NCBI GenBank assembly: GCA_900543585.1
Contig: UQRP01000033.1
Location: forward strand, 1-27,519
Source: an uncultured Prevotella sp.
Lineage (GTDB): Bacteria; Bacteroidota; Bacteroidia; Bacteroidales; Bacteroidaceae
Direction: 5' to 3'
Length of the DNA: 27,519 nt
Shown here: piece after piece, positions 14,200 through 20,538 of the stretch
Position numbering within the stretch: the first letter of the stretch is position 1
Layout: every line of letters begins with the position of its first letter
The notes under the pieces: generated by a model
Told to the model about the DNA's origin: nothing
Seen by the model: only the letters and a program-made list of their open reading frames with translations
The model's database searches: none
Made by a program: the position numbers and the translations under genes

Positions 14200-14762
14200 T
14201 GCAGACATTATTCATCAAAAACATGGTTTGCGACAGATGTATCATGGCTGTCAACCAAGCGTTGAGAAAGAATGGGATTACGCCTTCTGAGGTGACTTTG
14301 GGCAAAGTTATAATTGATGGAGATATCTCAGAGAATCAAAAGAATAACTTTAAGTCAGACTTGGAACTTCTTGGCTTCGAACTTCTTGATGACAAAAAAC
14401 AACGTATTATCGAACGTATCAAGACCATGGTTATCGAGTTGGTGCACTACAACGACAATGCCACCAACTTGAGTCTTTCCGAATACCTCCAAGATAAGCT
14501 TCATCAAGACTACTCTTCTCTTTCAAAGCTTTTCTCTGAATATGCCTCTAAGACTTTGGAGAGATATTACATGGAGCAGCGTATAGAGCGCGTCAAAGAA
14601 CTCCTCACTTATGATGAACTGACCCTCTCTCAGATCGCCTTGAAAATGAACTACTCGAGTGTGGCTTATCTGTCGGGGCAGTTTAAAACAATCACAGGCA
14701 TGACCCCCACTCAGTTCAAACGACTGCATGGGGAGACACGGAAGGCAATAGATAAGATATAA
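14199..14762 (+). CDS. HMA-like domain fused to AraC-family regulator
   Basis: A 187-residue DNA-binding regulator. Residues 1-65 look like a heavy-metal-associated (ferredoxin-like) domain with MVCDRC (C11, C14), the GMxCxxC-type metal site. Residues about 91-175 form the two helix-turn-helix units of AraC/XylS: LSLSEYLQDKLHQDYSSLSK and LTLSQIALKMNYSSVAYLSG, followed by the QFKTITGMTPTQFKR signature. There is no sugar-binding cupin domain, so metal binding is the likely input. It is co-translated with the FHA-like gene (TAATG). The targets are unknown; a copper or zinc response is a reasonable guess. No metal transporter is adjacent. Confidence 0.87.
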   Translation: MQTLFIKNMVCDRCIMAVNQALRKNGITPSEVTLGKVIIDGDISENQKNNFKSDLELLGFELLDDKKQRIIERIKTMVIELVHYNDNATNLSLSEYLQDKLHQDYSSLSKLFSEYASKTLERYYMEQRIERVKELLTYDELTLSQIALKMNYSSVAYLSGQFKTITGMTPTQFKRLHGETRKAIDKI

Positions 14763-14816
14763 CCAGCGGAAGCTGTTAGATAGGGAGGATGTCCTTTGTA
14801 TAAAGCTGTTGTTTCT

Positions 14817-16289
14817 CTATTCTTTGACAAAGTGCTGACGGGCTTCCTCCATATCCTGTACTACTTCCATCGTTCCAATGTAGTGACCTTTGTTGTCGCG
14901 GACAGCCATGTATTTCACCAAGGTTGCCCGACCGTTCTTCTCCATCCAAACAGAGACGTAATCTTTTCTCCCGTTACGGAAATCCTGTATAATAGCCCGA
15001 ACCATAGGTTCTATCTTTGGCGGATGGCATGAAAAGACCTCTCGGCCCAGAGCGGACAAAGGCCGTTTGAAAGCTTTCTCACCTTCATTGAAATAGCTAT
15101 TGATGTTGTCAGCATCAATAAAGGTAATCTCAAGGGGAAGCGTGTTGAGCATGGCTCGAAGCTGTTGGAGAGTCAGACTGCCAGATGGTAATTTAACGAC
15201 ACCATCGGTTGAGCTGACATTATTCTCTATCTCTGAGAGTTTATCCTCAGCTGCTTTCCATATCTGGGGTATAATGTCTAAGCAGGGGGCGTAATCCTTA
15301 GCATCGCGGTAGATTTGTTGCCATTCGCTTTCCGTAAAGTTGGCTGCGCAGACAGGGAAGAGAATGTTATTCTCTTTGTAGATCATTTCGTTGGCCCGTT
15401 GCAGAACGGCATTGGTACGGTGGCGCCATTCTTCGTCTTGCTGGTCTGACTTTGCCAAGGATGAAAGTTCCGCGCGGATTTCGTCATCCAATGTCCACAT
15501 GACCTGTGAGGGGCCAATGATGCCATATTTTACGTTTAGCTGTGGATAGAGCAGGTCACCTTTCTTAGCGTAGTGGACCCCTACCCCACGGATCTTATTC
15601 AGTGTCTCCTTACAGTCCTCTCCCCGGCCAATCTGCTTTCGAGCCATTCCTATAAGCACACTGAGGGCCTCATTCTCGCGAACCAGTGTTTGTAGGGGAT
15701 GGCCGGCTATAAGGGCCAGCTCTTCACTCTTCCCTACATTTTCCTTAGCCATAGCAACTGTAGAGGGTTCCTGCTCCTTCGCTTCCTCAAGTCTATTGTG
15801 GAAGAGGGCGGAATGGACATCACAGAGCTTTTGTACCTGGCGTAACGGTGCCCCCTCATGTAGCATCTCCTGCTCAGCTTTCATAATCTCAGAAGCGTTA
15901 ACGGAACGGAAAGACTTGGCGAAGTCAGCCTGCACGGATTCTAAGGATTCGCCCTCATTCAGCCGCTGTAGATAGCTTTTCAGGAGTTCCAGGCGGTTAT
16001 GTTCTGGAGCTGTCGAATGGCAGTGAGGAGTAGAAGGTTCATCATTGGGAAGATAATCGGGGATATTGATGACCTCAAAGCCTGCCGACCTAAATTTCTC
16101 GATGGCATCCTTCAGGGACATCTTCCGCAACTTCATACCCTTCGGAATGGTCATGAGCTTGCCTACTGAGTTCAGTACGGCACTCTTCTTTACTTCGCTT
16201 AAGCCCATGCCGGAGAGAATGTCCGCTATCTCAGGATACTCTTTTACCAATTCATATACGCTCTTCTTTAAGTCTAATATCTTCATCAT
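14817..16289 (-). CDS. DUF1858-DUF438-hemerythrin-PAS protein
   Basis: A 490-residue cytoplasmic protein with four modules: DUF1858 (about 1-75), DUF438 (about 97-170, HNRLELLKSYLQRLNEGES), a hemerythrin/HHE four-helix bundle (about 190-315, with GHPLQ H197, GVHYAKKGDLLYPQL H239 and YKENNILFP E306) and a PAS domain (about 370-485, LSALGREVFSCHPPK). The hemerythrin part should hold a di-iron centre, and related proteins such as ScdA/RIC repair iron-sulphur or non-haem iron centres damaged by nitric oxide or oxidants. The PAS domain may sense a ligand. The gene stands alone, convergent with the AraC gene. Its promoter carries a palindromic operator of the CRP/FNR type, which points to control by oxygen or nitrosative stress. 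Confidence 0.88.
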   Translation of the reverse strand: MMKILDLKKSVYELVKEYPEIADILSGMGLSEVKKSAVLNSVGKLMTIPKGMKLRKMSLKDAIEKFRSAGFEVINIPDYLPNDEPSTPHCHSTAPEHNRLELLKSYLQRLNEGESLESVQADFAKSFRSVNASEIMKAEQEMLHEGAPLRQVQKLCDVHSALFHNRLEEAKEQEPSTVAMAKENVGKSEELALIAGHPLQTLVRENEALSVLIGMARKQIGRGEDCKETLNKIRGVGVHYAKKGDLLYPQLNVKYGIIGPSQVMWTLDDEIRAELSSLAKSDQQDEEWRHRTNAVLQRANEMIYKENNILFPVCAANFTESEWQQIYRDAKDYAPCLDIIPQIWKAAEDKLSEIENNVSSTDGVVKLPSGSLTLQQLRAMLNTLPLEITFIDADNINSYFNEGEKAFKRPLSALGREVFSCHPPKIEPMVRAIIQDFRNGRKDYVSVWMEKNGRATLVKYMAVRDNKGHYIGTMEVVQDMEEARQHFVKE

Positions 16290-16308
16290 AGCTTTATCTA
16301 TTTTTGTG

Positions 16309-16316
16309 CAAAGTTA
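16309..16316 (-). promoter_or_regulatory. -7 element of the DUF438 gene
   Basis: Minus-strand TAACTTTG is an exact TAnnTTTG, 20 bases before the ATG at 16289. No -33 TTTG is present at the right distance. This is typical of a promoter that relies on an activator, and a palindrome occupies that place. Confidence 0.65.
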
Positions 16317-16338
16317 TGCGATAATATACCATCAGGAG

Positions 16339-16352
16339 GTAACATTTGTTAC
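16339..16352. promoter_or_regulatory. Palindromic operator GTAACA-TT-TGTTAC
   Basis: Six-base perfect arms around a two-base centre. The centre (16345.5) lies about 41 bases before the predicted start of transcription of the DUF438 gene (near 16304), the classical position for a class II CRP/FNR-family activator. I recall GTAAC-N4-GTTAC as a predicted HcpR-type site, but cannot verify that here. Confidence 0.55.
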
Positions 16353-16361
16353 GTATGAGAG

Positions 16362-16720
16362 TTAATGTACATTAAATCTATGTTTCTTCATCCATTGGTA
16401 GAAGATGACACAAATACAAGAAACATTGTGACGGTGTTGCCGATGGTCTGGGCGATGCGTCTTTGATCATTGGCTCCAACCGATCTTGCCACAAGGACGG
16501 TAGTGCCCATAGCCAGTCCAATGATGACAACGGTAAACATATACATAACCTGGGCGCCATTGGAAACGGAGGTTATACTTGCCACATTGCAATAACGGCC
16601 AGTGACAAATAAGTCGGCAAGACCGTAAAGTATCTGCAAAAAGTAGGACAGCATATAAGGCAAAGAGAATGTAAGGATATTGCCCAAGATACTTCCCTTT
16701 GTAAAGTCTCTTTTCTTCAT
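16362..16720 (-). pseudogene. MATE-family efflux transporter remnant (internal deletion)
   Basis: The first 103 or so codons encode a normal MATE N-terminus: MKKRDFTKGSILGNILTFSL, helix 1 and 2, VTGRYCNVASITSVSNGAQ and VLVARSVGANDQRRIAQTIG. The frame then ends at a TGA (16388-16390) after a short unrelated tail. In another frame, codons down to a TAA at 16362-16364 read CICVIFYQWMKKHRFNVH, which looks like the last helix and basic end of the same transporter family. About 330 central codons of a normal 440-450 residue protein are missing. This is best explained by one internal deletion joining the two ends near 16415-16425. It has an intact promoter, so a short product may still be made, but it cannot transport. 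Confidence 0.75.
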
Positions 16721-16739
16721 GATATTCTTTATGAGATTG

Positions 16740-16747
16740 CAAAAGTA
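16740..16747 (-). promoter_or_regulatory. -7 element of the MATE remnant
   Basis: Minus-strand TACTTTTG matches TAnnTTTG and lies 20 bases before the remnant's ATG at 16720. A TTTG on the minus strand (plus CAAA 16764-16767) is closer than usual, at 16 bases. Confidence 0.45.
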
Positions 16748-16844
16748 ATAAGTTTGCCTTTCTCAAAAGATTATTTTTCCTATTTTCATCTTGTATTTAG
16801 GTGAGAAATTATCATATGTGAATTTCTGTATGAGAAAAAAGTCC

Positions 16845-16852
16845 TACCTTTG
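16845..16852 (+). promoter_or_regulatory. -7 element of the MFS transporter gene
   Basis: TACCTTTG matches TAnnTTTG. The -33 region has only a weak match (TTCTG at 16824-16828). The leader would be about 75 bases, and an ATCTA/TAGAT inverted repeat (16859-16863 and 16872-16876) lies at its start. Confidence 0.5.
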
Positions 16853-16933
16853 CAGCATATCTAGCGATTGATAGATGGAAATTAATGCAACAGCATAATT
16901 CGTGCAAACAAACTAAAGAAAACACACAAAAAC

Positions 16934-18109
16934 ATGGTAGAGTTAAAAGAGAATGAGGGTATTCCCAAAGGTATTGTCATGGCGATGGCAATCCTTGCAG
17001 GCATTACGGTTTCAAACTTATATTACAATCAGCCGTTGCTTGAGATGATTAGCGATGACCTTGGAATTAGTCAGGTCACCGCTAATCTGATGACTGTCAT
17101 CACGCAGGTAGGCTATGCTTTTGGTCTGTTGTTTATCATACCCTCGGGCGATATGTTTAGTCGCCGACGTATCATTACCATCTGTATGATGATAGCTGCT
17201 GTTATGGCGCTCGTTATCGGCCTATCGGATAATATCTATCTGATTTGTGCTGTATCGTTGCTCCTTGGCGCCACATCGGTCATCCCGCAGCTCTTTATGC
17301 CTGTTGCAGGACAGTTTTCGCAGCCTAAAGACAAAGCGAAAAACATAGGATATGTACTTTCTGGCCTGCTCACAGGAATTCTGGCCGCCCGCGTTGTAAG
17401 TGGGTTTATTGGAGAATGGCTTTCTTGGAGGGCCATGTATTATATAGCATCGGCGCTGATGGTCATCTGCTGTGTCGTTTCATTGAGAATAATGCCTGAG
17501 ATGAAGCGCAACTTTTTGGGGGCTTACTCCCAACTGATGCTTTCCGTTTGGACTATTTTTCGCACACATCCTCGTATCCGTTTAAACAGTCTGCGTGGTG
17601 GACTTGCTTTTGGCTCTATGCTCTCAATATGGTCTTGCATGGCTTTCCATATAGCAGGAAAGCCATTCTGTGCAGGCAGTGATATGGTTGGAATACTTGG
17701 ACTGTGTGGTATGGCCGGGGCTTTCGCTGCCTCAGGCTTGGGAAAGTATGTTCCTAAATATGGAATTGCAAAGTTTAGTTTCTTCGGTGCTTCATTGCAG
17801 ATAATAGGCTGGCTGATAGCTTGCATCTTCGGTAATGGTTACTTGGGTTTGATTGTAGCACTGATTACTGTTGATATCGGAACCCAGTTTCAACAATTGA
17901 GCAATCAGACAGGATGTATAGCAGAGATTCCTGAAGCGAGCAATCGTGCCAATACCATCTTTATGACTCTTTACTTCATTGGTGGGAGCTTGGGAACTTT
18001 CCTTTCTGGATTAGGTTGGTCAATGCTGGGTTGGAACGGCGTTTGTATCGTTGGTGCGTCCTTTGCGATGGTGAGTCTGGCCATTACGTCTCTTGTCAAG
18101 ACTCTCTGA
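16934..18109 (+). CDS. Major facilitator superfamily transporter
   Basis: A 391-residue integral membrane protein with about twelve helices, of the drug:H+ antiporter-1 type. The N-terminal block ITVSNLYYNQPLLEMI, followed by a DLGISQVTANL helix, is typical of the YgaY/NepI-like branch. The loop between helices 2 and 3 reads GDMFSRRR, the GxxxDRxGRR signature in a variant form. The substrate cannot be predicted. It is transcribed divergently from the MATE remnant across a 213-base region and convergently with the TauE/SafE permease. The ATG at 16934 is the first in frame and gives the standard N-terminus. Confidence 0.9.
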   Translation: MVELKENEGIPKGIVMAMAILAGITVSNLYYNQPLLEMISDDLGISQVTANLMTVITQVGYAFGLLFIIPSGDMFSRRRIITICMMIAAVMALVIGLSDNIYLICAVSLLLGATSVIPQLFMPVAGQFSQPKDKAKNIGYVLSGLLTGILAARVVSGFIGEWLSWRAMYYIASALMVICCVVSLRIMPEMKRNFLGAYSQLMLSVWTIFRTHPRIRLNSLRGGLAFGSMLSIWSCMAFHIAGKPFCAGSDMVGILGLCGMAGAFAASGLGKYVPKYGIAKFSFFGASLQIIGWLIACIFGNGYLGLIVALITVDIGTQFQQLSNQTGCIAEIPEASNRANTIFMTLYFIGGSLGTFLSGLGWSMLGWNGVCIVGASFAMVSLAITSLVKTL

Positions 18110-18138
18110 TTAGGTATGCTATGAATATGGTAGTCCTG

Positions 18139-18849
18139 TCATACTTCTAAGAACAGCCAGACAGATACTGCAATCATAATAACAGCCACAATGCGCTGGT
18201 AAGGTTTCTTGTTAATATGCTTGATTAGGTGCAGGGCAATGAAATTGCCAAGCATCATGGCGCAGCCTATATAGAACCCATTAAGGAAAATGTGCCAATT
18301 CATCAAGTCGAACTTACCGTATGTGACAGCCTTGACAATATGCATAGCTGCGGCTGCTGTGGCTTCGCTGACAATGTAGGCCACGGGTGAGAGTTCCAAA
18401 GTGAGAAATACAGCACTGCTTAGTGGCCCGGAGATGCCGAGCATGCCGTTGATGAGGCCTGTCAGCCCACCACCGATGAGCATTGTTCTCTTACCTTTGG
18501 GAAGATGCATCTTGCCCCTTACTTTCATTATGGAGAAGATGATGAGAAAGACACATAGTGTTCGTGTCATAAGGGTCTTGTCGACAACAGAAAAGCCAAA
18601 AGCACCAAGGGCTGTGAATGGCAGTGCAGGAATGAGAAACCATGCTACTTGTCGCCATTGTATCTGTCGCCAGCCCATGGCTGCCCGGGAGAGGTTGCTC
18701 ATCATTTGCGCTATCGTAGAGACTGGCACTGCTATCTCTACACCATAGAAATAGGTAATGACGGGTAGGAGAATCATTCCGCCACCAAAGCCTACAGATC
18801 CAGACAACGTTCCGGCAATGAGACCAACGATTATTAATGTTATATACAT
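18139..18849 (-). CDS. TauE/SafE (TSUP) family sulfite/anion exporter
   Basis: A 236-residue membrane protein with seven to eight helices. The N-terminal IIVGLIAGTLSGSVGFGGG (residues 5-23) and the second-half GGGLTGLINGMLGISGPL repeat are the hallmark glycine-rich motifs of the TSUP family, which moves sulfite, sulfonates or other small organic anions. The start is placed at 18849 (MYITLIIVG). A longer in-frame start at 18912 would overlap the -7 promoter element at 18910-18917 and so cannot be in the transcript; an ATG at 18885 remains possible. The substrate is unknown, and no sulphur gene lies nearby. Confidence 0.85.
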   Translation of the reverse strand: MYITLIIVGLIAGTLSGSVGFGGGMILLPVITYFYGVEIAVPVSTIAQMMSNLSRAAMGWRQIQWRQVAWFLIPALPFTALGAFGFSVVDKTLMTRTLCVFLIIFSIMKVRGKMHLPKGKRTMLIGGGLTGLINGMLGISGPLSSAVFLTLELSPVAYIVSEATAAAAMHIVKAVTYGKFDLMNWHIFLNGFYIGCAMMLGNFIALHLIKHINKKPYQRIVAVIMIAVSVWLFLEV

Positions 18850-18909
18850 TTCAAAACGATTTAATGGTATGCTGTGGCATTCCATCAAACAAATAACTGC
18901 ATTTGGATG

Positions 18910-18917
18910 CAAAATTA
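18910..18917 (-). promoter_or_regulatory. -7 element of the TSUP gene
   Basis: Minus-strand TAATTTTG is an exact TAnnTTTG. It places the start of transcription near 18904 and so excludes the longest possible start codon of the permease. The -33 region is weak. Confidence 0.55.
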
Positions 18918-19026
18918 ATATTTCCTTTTGAGAATCTATAGCCTTTATTCTTTTTTATCTCGCAGCCTCTTCTGTCAACGTATCAGAGCGGTTAAATAAT
19001 GTAGGTTAAAAAATTTTATAGAAAGG

Positions 19027-19056
19027 TTTGTATATCGGAATAAATGCGTAACTTTA
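19027..19056 (+). promoter_or_regulatory. Promoter of the sigma factor unit
   Basis: TTTG at 19027-19030 and TAACTTTA at 19049-19056 are 18 bases apart. The -7 element has one mismatch in its last base. The leader to the ATG at 19077 is about 16 bases. Confidence 0.6.
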
Positions 19057-19076
19057 CAGAAAATTAATTTGAAGCT

Positions 19077-19274
19077 ATGGAAAATGTGGACCAGTACCGT
19101 GAGAAAATTCTGCAACAGCTTCTTGCCGCTCGTGATGACAAAGGTGAGCTACGACTTACAGAAAAGGCTGCAAAAGAGCTTTCAGAAGAGTTCTCTGATC
19201 AAGAACTCCTGGATGGTATGGACTTCAATACGCCAGAAGAGGTTGCCGAGATGCTCCTTGATGCTGGATTATAA
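19077..19274 (+). CDS. Small acidic hypothetical protein upstream of sigma factor
   Basis: A 65-residue, strongly acidic, helix-rich protein (MENVDQYREKILQQLL; later KAAKELSEEFSDQELLDG) with no cysteine and no membrane segment. I do not recognise the family. It lies 11 bases before the sigma factor gene and behind a consensus promoter, so it is certainly co-transcribed with it. A role in controlling or stabilising the sigma factor is possible from position alone. The start codon is well placed after a 16-base leader. Confidence 0.7.
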   Translation: MENVDQYREKILQQLLAARDDKGELRLTEKAAKELSEEFSDQELLDGMDFNTPEEVAEMLLDAGL

Positions 19275-19285
19275 ATACCAAGAAT

Positions 19286-19909
19286 ATGGAAAAGGAAAAA
19301 AATATTTCCAAACTTATCTCTGACAATCAGGGATTTGTCGTTAAGATAGCCACTGGTTATAAGCATCGTGGTCTTGATATGGACGATCTTATCAGTGAAG
19401 GCAATATCGGAATGTTGAAGGCAGCGCGTCGCTATGATGAACGACTGGGCAAACCTTTTGTTTCTTTTGCCGCTCCTTACATCCGTGATGCTATAGAGAA
19501 GGCGATAGAGCAGCAAGGAGGTCTTTTCCGTGTCCCGCGTGATGTCTCTGATCCTGCTTTGGAGAAACGGCGCTCCCGTGCCTTGTCAATAGACGCGCCG
19601 GTGGGGGGCAGCACCGAGTTGAGCCTCGGACGAGTGATACCTGACCGTAATGCCGCTAACCCTGAAGGTGAACTGCAAAAAGATGTCATTAGAAAGGAAT
19701 TAGCCATCCTTGTAAGGACGCTCATCACGCGGGAACAGCATGTGCTTCAAAGATACTATGGCATCGGTGTGGATGCTATGACGATGGCTGAGATAGGTCA
19801 GGAAATGGGTTTGAAGCGCGAACGTGTGAGACAGATAAGGGATAAGGCTGTCAGAGAGATTCTAAAAAGGACGCATAACGCTAATCTCAAAGATTATCTG
19901 AGAAATTAA
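19286..19909 (+). CDS. Sigma-70 family sigma factor lacking the sigma-3 domain
   Basis: A 207-residue RpoD-like sigma factor that directs RNA polymerase to a subset of promoters. Region 2 covers about residues 9-85 (DMDDLISEGNIGMLKAARRY, then FVSFAAPYIRDAIEKAI), and region 4 covers about 139-196 (ITREQHVLQRYYGIG and the helix-turn-helix MTMAEIGQEMGLKRERVRQI). Region 1 is absent. Between regions 2.4 and 4 only a short linker leads straight into the region 3.2-like SIDAPVGGSTELSLG, so the sigma-3 domain is missing. The two adjacent tryptophans that melt the -10 element in RpoD are replaced by P64-Y65. Promoter recognition must therefore differ from the housekeeping factor. The yfcE gene follows after four bases. 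Confidence 0.88.
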   Translation: MEKEKNISKLISDNQGFVVKIATGYKHRGLDMDDLISEGNIGMLKAARRYDERLGKPFVSFAAPYIRDAIEKAIEQQGGLFRVPRDVSDPALEKRRSRALSIDAPVGGSTELSLGRVIPDRNAANPEGELQKDVIRKELAILVRTLITREQHVLQRYYGIGVDAMTMAEIGQEMGLKRERVRQIRDKAVREILKRTHNANLKDYLRN

Positions 19910-19913
19910 AAAT

Positions 19914-20480
19914 ATGAAATACCTTCTCCTATCTGATATTCATGGGTCGCTGACGCGGTTGCGTCGTGTCCTCGACATATACCGCAGGGAGCAATGTGAT
20001 ATGCTGCTGTTGTTGGGCGACATTTTAAACTATGGCCCTCGTAATGGTTTACCTGAAGGCCTTGATGCACGTGGTGTGGCTGATGCTCTTAATCCGCTGG
20101 CTGATGAAATTGTTGCCGTGCGTGGTAACTGTGACTCAGAGGTTGACCAAATGCTCCTTCACTTTCCTATCATGGCAACCTATTCCATTCTTGTTGATGA
20201 GGGAAGAAAAATACTGCTCACCCATGGACATGTCTATCATAAGACAATGATGCCTCCCGGACATTTTGATGCCGTCATTTACGGACATACGCATCTATGG
20301 GAGTTGGAAAAGAAAATTTCTGTTACCGACGACCCGACTTCGCAGTCGTGTGTCATCTGTAATACAGGCTCTATCACGTTCCCCAAAGGCGGACGGGTGC
20401 CTACCTTCGGCATGCTGGATAAAGGGGTTATCACGATCCGTAACCTTGACAACCAAATTCTTGCAGAGCAGACAATCTGA
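19914..20480 (+). CDS. yfcE: YfcE-family metallophosphodiesterase
   Basis: A 188-residue calcineurin-like phosphodiesterase of the YfcE/MJ0936 family. All metal-binding motifs are present: SDIHG (7-11), LLGDIL near 35-40, VRGNCD near 75-80, LTHGH and YGHTHLW. E. coli YfcE hydrolyses artificial phosphodiesters and its natural substrate is not known. It begins four bases after the sigma factor stop codon, so the two are co-transcribed. There is no clear functional link to the sigma factor. Length and start are standard for the family. Confidence 0.92.
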   Translation: MKYLLLSDIHGSLTRLRRVLDIYRREQCDMLLLLGDILNYGPRNGLPEGLDARGVADALNPLADEIVAVRGNCDSEVDQMLLHFPIMATYSILVDEGRKILLTHGHVYHKTMMPPGHFDAVIYGHTHLWELEKKISVTDDPTSQSCVICNTGSITFPKGGRVPTFGMLDKGVITIRNLDNQILAEQTI

Positions 20481-20538
20481 GATGACAAACCAAGTTACCA
20501 TAAAAACGATATAGAGAAAACATAAGAACCAAAGCATT

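Noticed and set aside
18850..18912. Longer start for the TSUP permease
   Set aside because: The first ATG overlaps the exact -7 promoter element, so it would lie before the start of transcription.
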